A stretch of DNA of 64,000 nt from JAVVPO01 sp036655715 (GTDB lineage: Bacteria; Bacillota; Clostridia; Lachnospirales; Cellulosilyticaceae): assembly GCA_036655715.1 (NCBI GenBank), contig JAVVPO010000004.1, positions 4,974-68,973 on the forward strand, read 5' to 3'. Below, piece by piece: positions 18,517 through 27,885 of the stretch (position 1 is its first letter; each line of letters starts with the position of its first letter). The notes beneath the pieces were generated by a model. The model was not told the DNA's origin. It saw only the letters and a list, made by a program, of their open reading frames with translations, and made no database searches. A program made the translations under genes and the position numbers.

Positions 18517-18553
18517 AAAAAGCAGGGTGCCCATCTTAGGCTCCCTGCTTTTT
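18517..18553. terminator. Bidirectional terminator
   Basis: An 11-bp stem AAAAAGCAGGG (18517-18527) with CCCTGCTTTTT (18543-18553), between convergent genes. Confidence 0.92.
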
Positions 18554-18586
18554 AATCATAATAGCTATTTCATTTATAATAATAAT

Positions 18587-19321
18587 TTATAAGTCCTTAA
18601 ACACCATCTTACTTGTAAAGTATATTATTTTTCCATCAAGGCTTGTTCCTTGAACAAGTGTATGACCTTCTTCATCTAAGCCTCTGATCATAGTTACTTC
18701 ATCCCCCTCTACTATAGAGGTTACATAGTTAGTCTGTATACTTTGCACTTCTTTTTGCACATGCTCCTTCGCTGTCATCATATCCACAGCCCATCTTACA
18801 TAATGTGCATTATTCATATGTCCATTGACATCTATTTCACTATATCTCGCCTTACGTATATCTTGTAAGGTAATAGTTACAGGTGCCTTAAGTTTAGGTA
18901 ATACCTCTCCTTCATAGGGATAGCATAGCTTTTCAAAGTTACCTTTTAAGCCACTTGGCCTAACAGGTCTATTAGTGCCAGTATCCATCAAGATATAATC
19001 TCCTATGATATAACCTATAGCCTCATTTTGCTTATTGTAAATATCAAATCTCCTCACAGCAAAAAGCTTATCTATTCCTGCTGGATAGGTTTTTATTGTT
19101 ATTGTCTCTTCCCAATTCGGATACTCTTCTAAGTACATTTTTGCTCTTGATACAATCCAATAAACCTCTTTTTCTTGTCCAAAGAAGTTAAGTCCCAATT
19201 GGTTTGCATGTTCCCCACCTATTTCTTGCATATAGTCTACAAGTGAGCTCATTCTAAGCTTCATACTTCTATCTACATCTCTAAAACCAATGTTAAATGA
19301 TTTGGTATATTTCTCTATCAC
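18587..19321 (-). CDS. Acyl-ACP thioesterase (FatA/FatB-like)
   Basis: 244 residues made of two hot-dog repeats. The first begins I-G-F-R-D-V-D with a Q-E-I-G-G-E-H-A-N helix, and W-I-V-S-R-A-K-M lies near residue 75. The second carries A-R-Y-S-E-I-D-V-N-G-H-M-N-N-A-H-Y (about 157-173), the catalytic region of bacterial acyl-ACP thioesterases. It releases fatty acids from acyl-ACP in the cytoplasm. The gene lies 70 bp downstream of the fucosidase, separated by a terminator, so it is likely an independent housekeeping gene or weak read-through. Confidence 0.9.
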   Translation of the reverse strand: MIEKYTKSFNIGFRDVDRSMKLRMSSLVDYMQEIGGEHANQLGLNFFGQEKEVYWIVSRAKMYLEEYPNWEETITIKTYPAGIDKLFAVRRFDIYNKQNEAIGYIIGDYILMDTGTNRPVRPSGLKGNFEKLCYPYEGEVLPKLKAPVTITLQDIRKARYSEIDVNGHMNNAHYVRWAVDMMTAKEHVQKEVQSIQTNYVTSIVEGDEVTMIRGLDEEGHTLVQGTSLDGKIIYFTSKMVFKDL

Positions 19322-19345
19322 CTTTTTCCTCCTTTCTTATGTATT

Positions 19346-19380
19346 TAAAAACTGGATAGCCCTTCCCTTAGGCTACCCAG
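19346..19380 (-). terminator. Terminator of the fucosidase gene
   Basis: A 10-bp stem (19352-19361 with 19371-19380, one G-T pair) is followed on the minus strand by TTTTT. Confidence 0.8.
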
Positions 19381-19390
19381 CTTCTCATCT

Positions 19391-20818
19391 TTAAATCTCT
19401 GAATCTGTAAAAATACCTACTTTTTTAAGTGTTGGCGCTACGCGGGATTCTAGTATTTTGAGAATCACCTGTTGTGTTTGCACTGTATCAAACTTACAGA
19501 TTCTACAAGACCCTACAGTTGTTCCAGTATAAACTTTCTTCATTTCTGAATCTTCTCTTATCCATACTTCAAAACTTTCAATACGTTGGCTTAAAGCAAT
19601 CTGCTCTTCTAATACAACATGGTTAATAGGATATACTTTATCAAATGCAAAAGTTACATTCACAGATTCTACACCATCTGGTGTTTTAAAGTAACTTGGA
19701 TCATCTACTTTAACACTTTCCACGCTATGTAATGTTTCTTCACTATCTACTGTTATATGTGCCTTAGTAATCATATCATTACTAAATGTTTTTTCAATAT
19801 ACTTACCTATTTCCTCTAAACGCTTTACATCGTTTTCATGAATAAGCCCTCTTTTATCTGGTGGAATATTAAGTAAAAGTGTTGCATTGCCACCTACTGA
19901 ATTATAGTAGATATCTATAAGTTTTTCTAGGGGCTTTACAGCTTCATCTTCTTCCTTATGATAAAACCAGCCTGGTCTAATCGATGTATCTACCTCTGCT
20001 GGGTACCAAATAAGGTTATACTCTTTTTCTAATATCTCACGACTTCCTAAGTCTTGATCTTTGTGTTTAACCGTACGTTCTCTAAATGCTTCATCATCTT
20101 GCTGCTGAGAATTTTCTGCTACATAATCAGGAATAGCCAGTCTACTTGGCACTACATTCCACTCTGACTCACGGCAATCTCCCGCTTCATTTCCACACCA
20201 TCTTACATCTGGACCACAAATCGTAATAGCCGCTTCTGGCTGCAATTTACGAATATGCTCATAATATCTCTTCCAGTCATAAACTTGTTTTTTGCCATTT
20301 GGACCTTCGCCGCATGCACCATCAAACCATACACTAAATAATTCACCATAACTTGTGAGTAACTCTGTAAGTTGATCTATAAAGTAATCATTATAGGCCT
20401 CTGAATCCCCATAACGCACATCATGTCTATCCCATGGTGAGAGATATACACCAAACTTCAAATCGTACTTTTTACAAGACTCTGAAAGCTCTCTAACAAC
20501 ATCCCCTTGCCCCTTTTTGTAAGGACTATTTTTAACACTATGCTCTGTATACGCACTTGGCCATAAGCAGAATCCATCATGATGTTTACAAGTTAATATA
20601 ACAGCCTTAATCCCTGCTTTTTTAAGACTTACCACCCATTGATCTGTATCTAACTGAGTTGGATTAAAACATGCTGGATCCTCTGTTCCATATCCCCACT
20701 CACTATCATAGAAAGTATTTATACCAAAATGGATAAAAGAATAAAATTTTAATTCATGCCATTTAAGTTGTCTTGCAGAAGGCACTACCCCTATTAGTCT
20801 TTGTGTTAATTGGCTCAC
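19391..20818 (-). CDS. GH29 alpha-L-fucosidase, cytoplasmic
   Basis: 475 residues without signal peptide. GH29 hallmarks are F-I-H-F-G-I-N-T-F near residues 28-36, T-C-K-H-H-D-G-F-C-L-W (76-86) and the nucleophile Asp166 in V-W-F-D-G-A-C-G. The C-terminal beta domain starts around residue 355. The sequence pattern looks like the GH29-B group, which cleaves alpha-1,3/1,4-linked fucose, but that split is not certain from reading. Fucose is common on host mucin-type glycans, so this gene may extend the glycan locus, although it is separated by the thioesterase gene and lies on the other strand. Own terminator at 19346-19380. Confidence 0.92.
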   Translation of the reverse strand: MSQLTQRLIGVVPSARQLKWHELKFYSFIHFGINTFYDSEWGYGTEDPACFNPTQLDTDQWVVSLKKAGIKAVILTCKHHDGFCLWPSAYTEHSVKNSPYKKGQGDVVRELSESCKKYDLKFGVYLSPWDRHDVRYGDSEAYNDYFIDQLTELLTSYGELFSVWFDGACGEGPNGKKQVYDWKRYYEHIRKLQPEAAITICGPDVRWCGNEAGDCRESEWNVVPSRLAIPDYVAENSQQQDDEAFRERTVKHKDQDLGSREILEKEYNLIWYPAEVDTSIRPGWFYHKEEDEAVKPLEKLIDIYYNSVGGNATLLLNIPPDKRGLIHENDVKRLEEIGKYIEKTFSNDMITKAHITVDSEETLHSVESVKVDDPSYFKTPDGVESVNVTFAFDKVYPINHVVLEEQIALSQRIESFEVWIREDSEMKKVYTGTTVGSCRICKFDTVQTQQVILKILESRVAPTLKKVGIFTDSEI

Positions 20819-20901
20819 AAGTATTCTCCTTAGAATATAATATTTTGTTATAGCTTATTATAACTTATGGAGAATATATTTAAAATAATAAATTATCTAT
20901 A

Positions 20902-21678
20902 CTATTCTTTTTTTTGTGTCATTCCAACAAGTTTAGTTGTTAGGTGAATAGGTAGACTACTCATTCCCATTACTGCCATCTTATTAATTGTACCTGGTAC
21001 AATTATGCCTTTCCCCCTTAGCATACCTTTATAGGCAATTTCCGCTACTTCTTCTGCACTCATAGCTAACTTTTTGGTTAGATCTGTTTTTTGCATCTTA
21101 GCTGTTTCTTGAAAGGCTGTCTTAGTTGGTCCTGGACATAAAATACTTACTTGTATATTTTCTTTTTTTAGCTCTTCTCTAATCGCCATAGATAGAGAAA
21201 GGATATAAGATTTGGATGCATAGTATACAGACATATAAGGTCCTGGTGCAAAGGCAGCTGTTGAAGCCACTTGCAAGATAGTTCCTCCCTTTAAAATATG
21301 CTTTGTTATTACTTTCAGTAGGTAGGTAAACCCTCCTATATTAGTATCTATGATAGCCATGTCTTCACTTAATCCGACTTGATTAAACCTGCCAAAACTC
21401 CCAATTCCTGCATTATTAACAAATATCTCTACACCAATTCCTTGTTCTTCTATCCATTTCCCTAATCTATCACTATCCATTCTACGTGATACATCCATTT
21501 GAAAGGAAATAACTTTTATATCATATTTCTTAAGTAAATCATCTTGTAAGTAGTCTAACTTCACCTTATTTCTTCCTATCAAAATAAGGTTATAACCTTC
21601 CCTCGCCAACTTATATACAAGCGCTTTGCCTATTCCACTTGTTGCTCCCGTAATAACGGAGTAAATCTTTGAATTCAT
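20902..21678 (-). CDS. Short-chain dehydrogenase/reductase (SDR)
   Basis: Classical SDR of about 258 residues. Cofactor motif T-G-A-T-S-G-I-G-K near the N-terminus, N-N-A-G-I-G near residue 88, and Y-Y-A-S-K (catalytic Tyr and Lys) near residue 152. The ATG at 21678 is chosen because GGGGGAGG lies five bases upstream; an upstream TTG would place this site inside the gene. A C-terminal hydrophobic segment fits the DltE/YqjQ-like SDR subgroup. The substrate is unknown. It follows queA after 24 bp and is probably co-transcribed with it. Confidence 0.85.
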   Translation of the reverse strand: MNSKIYSVITGATSGIGKALVYKLAREGYNLILIGRNKVKLDYLQDDLLKKYDIKVISFQMDVSRRMDSDRLGKWIEEQGIGVEIFVNNAGIGSFGRFNQVGLSEDMAIIDTNIGGFTYLLKVITKHILKGGTILQVASTAAFAPGPYMSVYYASKSYILSLSMAIREELKKENIQVSILCPGPTKTAFQETAKMQKTDLTKKLAMSAEEVAEIAYKGMLRGKGIIVPGTINKMAVMGMSSLPIHLTTKLVGMTQKKE

Positions 21679-21702
21679 TTTATCCTCCCCCTTCAATACT
21701 CC

Positions 21703-22728
21703 CTATCTTACAAACATTGCATCTCCAAAACTAAAGAATCTATATTGCTCTTTAACCGCTTCATTATACGCTGCTAAAACAGGTTCTTTACCCGCTAAAG
21801 CACTTACTAACATAATCAGTGTAGATTCTGGTAAATGGAAATTAGTAATAAGTGCATCGATGCATTTAAACTTATAGCCTGGATAGATAAAGATGTTTGT
21901 CCATCCACTTCCTGCTTTAATCTTACCCTCTTCATCTGCGTTAGACTCAAGTGTACGTGTACTTGTTGTCCCTACAGGAATAATTCTTCCACCCTTTGCT
22001 TTTACCCCATTGATGATGGCTGCATTTTCTTCATCTATCATATAAAATTCTGAATGCATCTCATGCGCCAATACATCCTCTACCTTAACAGGTCTAAAAG
22101 TTCCAAGCCCTACATGAAGTGTGACATATGCAATCTGAACACCTTTCCCCCTAATCTTATCTAGTAGTTCTGTTGTAAAGTGTAACCCTGCAGTTGGCGC
22201 TGCTGCACTTCCATCATGTTTAGAATATACTGTCTGATAACGCTCTTTATCTTCTAATTTTTCATGGATATATGGTGGCAATGGCATTTCACCTAATCTG
22301 TCTAAGGCTTCTTCAAACACGCCTTCATATTCAAATTCTACTACTCTTTTACCATCTTCTATAATTTCTTTAATAGTGGCGCTCACAATACCTTCTCCAA
22401 ATATAACTTTATCTCCAACTTTTGCTTTTTTTCCTGGTTTTACAAGCACTTCCCATCTATCTTTTTCTATGCGAGTAAGTAATAAGAACTCTACCTTCCC
22501 ACCCGATCCTTCTCTAGCTCCAAATAATCTTGCTGGGATAACTCTTGTATTATTAAGAACCACACAATCTCCATCTTTTAGTTCTTCTATAATATCATAA
22601 AAATGTTTGTGCTGTATTTCACCTGTTTCTTTATTTAGGCACATAAGCCTTGAAGATGTTCTATCTTGAAGCGGTACCTGTGCTATAAGCTCCTCCGGAA
22701 GATAAAAGTCAAAATCTGCTGTTCTCAT
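21703..22728 (-). CDS. queA: S-adenosylmethionine:tRNA ribosyltransferase-isomerase
   Basis: 341 residues, the usual length of QueA. It has the N-terminal D-F-D-F-Y-L-P-E-E-L-I-A-Q, S-R-L-M, and the conserved A-A-P-T-A-G-L-H-F-T near residue 180, then H-V-G-L-G-T-F-R-P-V. QueA transfers the ribosyl part of SAM to preQ1 in the wobble position of tRNA, the penultimate step of queuosine synthesis. In many Firmicutes it neighbours tgt and yajC; here that gene order is broken, with a SDR gene downstream. Confidence 0.97.
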   Translation of the reverse strand: MRTADFDFYLPEELIAQVPLQDRTSSRLMCLNKETGEIQHKHFYDIIEELKDGDCVVLNNTRVIPARLFGAREGSGGKVEFLLLTRIEKDRWEVLVKPGKKAKVGDKVIFGEGIVSATIKEIIEDGKRVVEFEYEGVFEEALDRLGEMPLPPYIHEKLEDKERYQTVYSKHDGSAAAPTAGLHFTTELLDKIRGKGVQIAYVTLHVGLGTFRPVKVEDVLAHEMHSEFYMIDEENAAIINGVKAKGGRIIPVGTTSTRTLESNADEEGKIKAGSGWTNIFIYPGYKFKCIDALITNFHLPESTLIMLVSALAGKEPVLAAYNEAVKEQYRFFSFGDAMFVR

Positions 22729-22897
22729 ATTTTGTTCCTTTCTGAATAAAGTTGGTAAATCTATTATCTATCAACCTTAATTTTTCGTCATGTAATTTTT
22801 TCTTATTACTAAGCATGTTCATAAGCTATCTTTCATATTCTCTTGCCTATTATTAAATCATAAAAACATCTATTTGACAATAAAGTTACTCATATTA

Positions 22898-22947
22898 TTG
22901 ACCAACTGGTTTGCTTATATTATAATTAAAACAAACTATCTGGTTTG
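22898..22947 (+). promoter_or_regulatory. TetR-type promoter/operator with two CTGGTTTGCTT repeats
   Basis: -35 TTGACC (22898-22903), 17-nt spacer, -10 TATAAT (22921-22926). ACCA-AC-TGGT (22901-22910) overlaps the -35, and CAAAC-N6-GTTTG (22932-22947) lies after the -10. Both sites end in CTGGTTTGCTT. Auto-repression by the adjacent TetR protein is likely. Confidence 0.7.
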
Positions 22948-22967
22948 CTTTTCAAAGGAGAATGATA

Positions 22968-23588
22968 ATGAGACGACAAGAACAAAATGAGAGTAGTAAA
23001 GAAAAGATTTTAAAAGCAGCACTTCAAGAGTTCGGTGAAAAAGGATATCACCTCGCTTCCACCAATTGTATTTGCAAGAATAACGAAATTTCTAAAGGCC
23101 TATTATTTCACTATTATAAAACTAAAGATGATTTGTTTTTAATCTGTGTTGAAACATGTTTTAATGCACTGAGCGATTATTTAACACAACATCTAACATG
23201 TGAAATGCAAGATTTGAAAAAAGTTCTTAATCATTATTTCGAGATAAGATTTAATTTTTTTAAGCAATATCCTTTATATGAACAAATTTTTTATACAGCG
23301 GTCATTGATACGCCTTTGCATCTCACACAGCAAATAGAAGTCCTCAGAATAGGACTCAATGAACTTAATAAAAATTTCTTAACAAATCTCACTAATCAGT
23401 TAGAGATTAAACCCACTGTAAATATCAACCATGTGATTTCGCTTATTTATGAGATAAGTAACTATCTACATATGAAGTATAAGGGGGATTATTCAAATGA
23501 CTTACAAAAAAAGCATGAGGTAATCATAACCCATAGTAAAGAGATACAAGAGATGATTATATTATTATTTTATGGCATTGTTAAATAG
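22968..23588 (+). CDS. TetR-family transcriptional regulator
   Basis: About 206 residues. The N-terminal helix-turn-helix runs from K-E-K-I-L-K-A-A-L-Q-E-F-G-E-K-G-Y to S-K-G-L-L-F-H-Y-Y-K-T-K-D-D-L-F, the TetR_N pattern. The C-terminal helical ligand domain is not assignable. The start is placed at the ATG at 22968, seven bases from AAAGGAG, not at the ATG at 22962. Two operator-like repeats lie in its promoter, and the antiporter gene follows after 15 bp, so the protein probably represses itself and the transporter. Confidence 0.9.
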   Translation: MRRQEQNESSKEKILKAALQEFGEKGYHLASTNCICKNNEISKGLLFHYYKTKDDLFLICVETCFNALSDYLTQHLTCEMQDLKKVLNHYFEIRFNFFKQYPLYEQIFYTAVIDTPLHLTQQIEVLRIGLNELNKNFLTNLTNQLEIKPTVNINHVISLIYEISNYLHMKYKGDYSNDLQKKHEVIITHSKEIQEMIILLFYGIVK

Positions 23589-23603
23589 AAAGGAGCAATA
23601 AGT

Positions 23604-24869
23604 ATGCTAAAAGGATTATTATTATTGATTGTTTTTATAGGAATAGCTTTTATTGTAGGTAAACTTGTATCAAAGGCAAAACTGCCAGCTATATTAGGTT
23701 GGTTAATAACGGGGATGCTCATCGGCCCTTATGCTCTGGGCTGGCTTAATGAAGAGATTATGAATAGTTCATGGTTTCATATTATTGTTAATATAGGCGA
23801 AGTTTCTGTCGGATTATTAATAGGAACTGAGCTTATTTGGAAAGAGCTAAAGAAATCTGGAAAACAAATTATAACTATTTGTTTATCAGAAGCCTTGGGA
23901 GCCTTTCTTGTCGTTACTTTAGTATTTAGTATAGTTTTTCTAATAACAGGTATCCCACTTTATCTTGCTTTTATTTTTGGAGCCATTGCACTAGCTACAG
24001 CACCAGCACCTTCTATTTCAATTGTTAATGAGTATAAGACAAAAGGTCCTGTAACTAAAACACTTATTCCTCTAGCTGCTTTAGATGATGTTGTCGCATT
24101 AGTTGTATTCTTTTTAGTCATTGGCATTGTAGCGGGCGTCATATCAGATGTTCAAATCCCTATATACTTTGCACCTCTCATGATTCTTATGCCTATTATC
24201 ATCGGTGGCGCAACCGGATTTGTTTCTGGCCATATCTTAAAAAGAAATACGACAAAAAAAATAACTCTCCTCTGTACTTTAGGATGTATATTAGGCACTT
24301 CACTTATAGGTATACTCATTAATAATTATGCCTTACCAAAACCAGTCCTTAATCTCATGTTAGTAGGTGTTGCCTTTTCAGCAACCTTTGCCAATATGGT
24401 AAGCAAAGAAAGATTAGAAGCCATTATGGACTCTGCTATGCCTATGATTGGTATTTTTATGATTGTTGTTATTCTTAATTTAGGCGCACCATTAGATTAT
24501 CATCTTATTCTAGGCGCAGGGGCATTCACTGTTATTTATATCATTACACGTGCTATAGGTAAAATAGGCGGATCTTATATAGGTGCTAGTATTTCTCATG
24601 CCCCACTTACAGTTAAGAAATATTTAGGACTCACTTTACTTCCCCATTCAGGAGTCTCTCTGATTTTCACAGGATTAGCTGTAAATGTACTCATGGGTCC
24701 TGATCCTGAAAGTGCTACAATTATACAAGGCACTATTGCTGCTGCTGCAGTTATTAATGAAATAATCGCTGTATTCTTAGCAAAACAAGGCTTTAAATTA
24801 GCTGGAGAATTAAATAGTGATGAAATAGCTATAACAGATACGACCGATACCACTCTATCAAATCAATAA
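23604..24869 (+). CDS. Cation:proton antiporter (CPA2/Kef-type membrane domain)
   Basis: 421 residues with about 12 hydrophobic segments and no C-terminal TrkA-N domain. The L-P-A-I-L-G-W-L-I-T-G motif near residues 28-38 and the A-A-L-D-D-V-V-A-L segment (Asp pair near 152-153) are typical of Na+/H+ or K+/H+ exchangers of the CPA2 group. Expressed from the TetR promoter, with a good AAAGGAG before the ATG. The transported ion and the signal sensed by TetR are unknown; regulated expression fits a stress or efflux role. Confidence 0.88.
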   Translation: MLKGLLLLIVFIGIAFIVGKLVSKAKLPAILGWLITGMLIGPYALGWLNEEIMNSSWFHIIVNIGEVSVGLLIGTELIWKELKKSGKQIITICLSEALGAFLVVTLVFSIVFLITGIPLYLAFIFGAIALATAPAPSISIVNEYKTKGPVTKTLIPLAALDDVVALVVFFLVIGIVAGVISDVQIPIYFAPLMILMPIIIGGATGFVSGHILKRNTTKKITLLCTLGCILGTSLIGILINNYALPKPVLNLMLVGVAFSATFANMVSKERLEAIMDSAMPMIGIFMIVVILNLGAPLDYHLILGAGAFTVIYIITRAIGKIGGSYIGASISHAPLTVKKYLGLTLLPHSGVSLIFTGLAVNVLMGPDPESATIIQGTIAAAAVINEIIAVFLAKQGFKLAGELNSDEIAITDTTDTTLSNQ

Positions 24870-24929
24870 TCTCCACTCTAAACTTATTCACTGCTTGGCT
24901 ATACTTATCTCATTAAAATTTTGTTAATA

Positions 24930-24978
24930 AATAAGGTTGTGGAAAATCTACCCAGGATTCCCACAACCTTATTTATTT
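24930..24978. terminator. Bidirectional terminator
   Basis: A 13-bp perfect stem (24930-24942 with 24961-24973) between convergent genes. Confidence 0.9.
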
Positions 24979-24991
24979 TGTATTTTTATTA

Positions 24992-26575
24992 CTACTCTAT
25001 TTCTATACCCGTGTAATAGTATTCTAGTATTTCATCATAAGTATAACCTTCTTCAGCCATACCTCTTGCACCACTCTGAGACATCCCTACACCATGTCCA
25101 AATCCTTGTCCATATATCGTTACATCTCCATAAACCACATTTTGTTTACTTGATACTTCAGGTTTCATCCCTGGTTTTGTAGCTGTTGTTAACTCTATTA
25201 TCTCGTTTGCGCTTTGTACTACGCTATTTTTCCCTAATTCTGCAATATCATTGACACTCATCACAAAAGCATCTTTAAGGTTAGAGTTTATAATATCATC
25301 ACTACTCATTAGTGTAACTTCTTTTACAGTCGCTTCTACCTCATTACTAGTGTTATAATCTAAACTAAAATTAAACATACGGCTTTTCAGAGAACCTCCA
25401 CTACTTCCACTAAAGAAAGTTCTTACATTTTCCCCAGTTAAGCTATAAGTTCCTGATGTTCCTAATATATTTAACTCACCCACTCTACCACTTGATGTTC
25501 TAGATGCTATTTCTACGCCTTCTACTTTGCCAATCTTTGCACCTTTATTATCTGCACACTCTTGGATTTCTTTCAATGTGATAGTTCTAGTCCACGGCGC
25601 TGCTTCGGGCTTTGTCTCACCAGAGTCTGGCACCGCTACTAAATAAGGTACGTCATTGCCCCATACATCCTTGGCACTTTCTGTATACCCTCCACTCGTT
25701 GAGAAGTATAATGTTTCTGCTATTTTCCCATTATAAGTCGCAACAAACCCGCTTGTTTCGTCTACAGCCTGCGATGTTCTTGCATTTTCAATACTTACGC
25801 CTTTATACACCTGACTTGTTACTGTATCTACTAAGTTATATCCTTTTTTAATCTGTCTATTATATTGATAAATAGCCATAGACCTTGCTGCTACAGCTTG
25901 CGCTTTGAGTGCTTCTAGCGGCCAAGAAGGTACCATCTCTGCTGGTACTACACCATATAAGTAATCTTCCATATCTACTGTATTAACTGCTGTTAATCCT
26001 TTAGACTGCCCATTCACCACACTTATAGCACCTCTATACCCTCTACTTCCTACTGTTGTTACTGGAAACCCATAATCAAAGTCTATCCCTTGAAACTCTA
26101 TAGCCACTTTATCATTTTCTGCAATTAAAACAAGTTCATTCTCATCATTATAAATTGCAATACGTTTGCCATTATCTAAAACAGCAAATACATCCTCACT
26201 ATCTTCATCTATGTACACTCTATAGACGCCTGGCTGCTCATATACTGGTACCCCATTATATCTTTCAGCTTCCATTGTAGCCTCTTCTAAAGTATCAAAT
26301 ACTTCATCTAACTCATAATATTTACTGAATACTCTTTTTATAGTAATGGACTTACTTTCAAGCTGTCCATCTTCTCTAAATCTATTGCCTACGCTATATC
26401 CTATAAGTAGTTCATCATCACTGCTTATAACTATACTATCTGCATCTTTGTAAACTGACTCTAAACCAATTTTAATAGTCTCTGGTACATCTACACTTGC
26501 AAAAACATTTAGCTGTAGTACACTTAACACCATAATCATTATAAATCCTATGTATTTTTTATAGCTCCGTCTCAA
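24992..26575 (-). CDS. SpoIID/LytB-domain protein
   Basis: 527 residues with an N-terminal signal-type hydrophobic segment (residues 9-26). The SpoIID domain contains Y-L-Y-G-V-V-P-A-E-M-V-P-S-W-P-L-E-A-L-K-A-Q-A-V-A-A-R (written here as separate residues), then a T-S-Q-V-Y-K-G segment, and ends with G-Q-G-F-G-H-G-V-G-M-S-Q-S-G-A-R-G-M-A. SpoIID proteins are lytic transglycosylases for peptidoglycan; the sporulation member works in engulfment. The long N-terminal region (about 1-180) is a variant seen in non-canonical clostridial SpoIID/LytB proteins, so this is probably not the core spoIID gene. The start is a TTG with AGGAGG seven bases upstream. Confidence 0.88.
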   Translation of the reverse strand: MRRSYKKYIGFIMIMVLSVLQLNVFASVDVPETIKIGLESVYKDADSIVISSDDELLIGYSVGNRFREDGQLESKSITIKRVFSKYYELDEVFDTLEEATMEAERYNGVPVYEQPGVYRVYIDEDSEDVFAVLDNGKRIAIYNDENELVLIAENDKVAIEFQGIDFDYGFPVTTVGSRGYRGAISVVNGQSKGLTAVNTVDMEDYLYGVVPAEMVPSWPLEALKAQAVAARSMAIYQYNRQIKKGYNLVDTVTSQVYKGVSIENARTSQAVDETSGFVATYNGKIAETLYFSTSGGYTESAKDVWGNDVPYLVAVPDSGETKPEAAPWTRTITLKEIQECADNKGAKIGKVEGVEIASRTSSGRVGELNILGTSGTYSLTGENVRTFFSGSSGGSLKSRMFNFSLDYNTSNEVEATVKEVTLMSSDDIINSNLKDAFVMSVNDIAELGKNSVVQSANEIIELTTATKPGMKPEVSSKQNVVYGDVTIYGQGFGHGVGMSQSGARGMAEEGYTYDEILEYYYTGIEIE

Positions 26576-26642
26576 GCCCTTTCCTCCTTTGTATATACCT
26601 ATCTATTCTAAGGTCTATTATATAAGGATATCTACCAAAAAT

Positions 26643-27608
26643 CTACAATTTATAGTAATCTACACAACTTTTCATCTCTTGCAGCCACTCTTCTATAGCC
26701 TTATCATCTAACTCCTCCTTACAAAACTCCTTAAAATAAGCCTTAAGCTGATTTTGACTAAGATACTGATTGGCTCCTAGTATTTCTTGATTCTTATTAA
26801 TCGTCTTGTAATACCCATACTGACTACCATTATAAGAAACCAAATTTTTATAAATACTATAAAACACCTTCCAGTTGGCTCTACAAGGTTCATCTAAATA
26901 TTCTTCCCATTTCCACTTACAAAAATTCCACCATATAGGATGTACATCTATCATATATCCCTTTATTTCGCTATTTTCTTTTTCTTGCCATATCTCATTA
27001 AGATTTTTTATGTACTTACTAATAGGGATAATACTTAGTTCATCCTCTCTTTCATATATAAATACTTCATCTATGTACTTATACCGTGAAATAAGAAATG
27101 GAAGTTTCACTGCATGCCATTTAGGCATATCTAATATCAATCTCACTCTTTTATTTTTACTTTTACACATTTTAGAAATACTATGTAACATCTGACTATA
27201 TGGCATATAAGTAGGCTTAGGATTCAAAAAATCTAAGAACATACCTTTTTCGTTACTTTGGCCTATCAGCACAAGTGTAATCTGAGTATCCTCCAGTCTA
27301 TCAAACCCCTTACTTAAGAAATCTTCTATCTCTTCTCTATTTGAAGAGTCCCTCATTTGCATCTCCATTGTCTTCACTTGTTGCGTATCTGTCCTTAAAT
27401 ATTCCCAAACACCTTCCGCCTTTACCGTATCTATCCTATCCTTAATCTCCTCAAACCTTTTATACATAGCTAGACAACTACTCCCAAATATATAGCCTCT
27501 GGCAAAAATACCCCCATCTTCTTTTCCTATTTTCTCCAACTCTTGTTGTAAACTAGAAGCAATCCCACAATTTCCTCCCCCATATATGAGCACACTCTCT
27601 CTATTCAT
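26643..27608 (-). CDS. Protein of unknown function, 321 residues
   Basis: I do not recognise this family. It starts with a V-L-I-Y-G-G-G-N-C-G-I-A-S-S motif that resembles a nucleotide- or phosphate-binding loop, followed by a helical charged region, an I-T-L-V-L-I-G strand near residue 133, and an R-L-I-L-D-M-P-K-W-H-A-V strand-loop near 176. The C-terminal third is rich in Trp, Tyr and Lys. No signal peptide or membrane segment. The alternating strands and helices suggest a Rossmann-like alpha/beta fold, but that is speculation. Its gene is 67 bp upstream of the SpoIID-like gene on the same strand; spore-related or cell-envelope function would only be guilt by association. Confidence 0.7.
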   Translation of the reverse strand: MNRESVLIYGGGNCGIASSLQQELEKIGKEDGGIFARGYIFGSSCLAMYKRFEEIKDRIDTVKAEGVWEYLRTDTQQVKTMEMQMRDSSNREEIEDFLSKGFDRLEDTQITLVLIGQSNEKGMFLDFLNPKPTYMPYSQMLHSISKMCKSKNKRVRLILDMPKWHAVKLPFLISRYKYIDEVFIYEREDELSIIPISKYIKNLNEIWQEKENSEIKGYMIDVHPIWWNFCKWKWEEYLDEPCRANWKVFYSIYKNLVSYNGSQYGYYKTINKNQEILGANQYLSQNQLKAYFKEFCKEELDDKAIEEWLQEMKSCVDYYKL

Positions 27609-27712
27609 ATGCGCTTACTCCTATTCCTTCTCTTTTCTACTATGTATATGCTTTGTCCCTCTAACTTAAAACACTAATTCATCACACTCTATTGATTAAA
27701 TCATTTAATCCT

Positions 27713-27885
27713 TCATTCATCGGCCCCTTTCCTATCTCGTATAAACAATAACATCACGCATTCATCTACTGCCATAGTAATCCATATGCCCACAAGTCCA
27801 CAACCTAATACTATCCCTAATATGTAAGCAAAAGCTGCCGCGATTCTCCACCAGAAGGAATACCCATTTTCAAACTATTTATTGA
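27713..27885 (-). pseudogene. Remnant of a MATE-family efflux gene
   Basis: Read on the minus strand, one frame gives L-K-M-G-I-P-S-G-G-E, like the start of the second MATE half. The overlapping frame continues W-W-R-I-A-A-A-F-A-Y-I-L-G and G-L-V-G-I-W-I-T-M-A-V-D-E before a TGA at 27713-27715, matching the C-terminus of MATE transporters. The two pieces are joined by a frameshift with the middle of the gene lost. No start codon or upstream part remains, so this is a decayed fragment. Confidence 0.65.
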
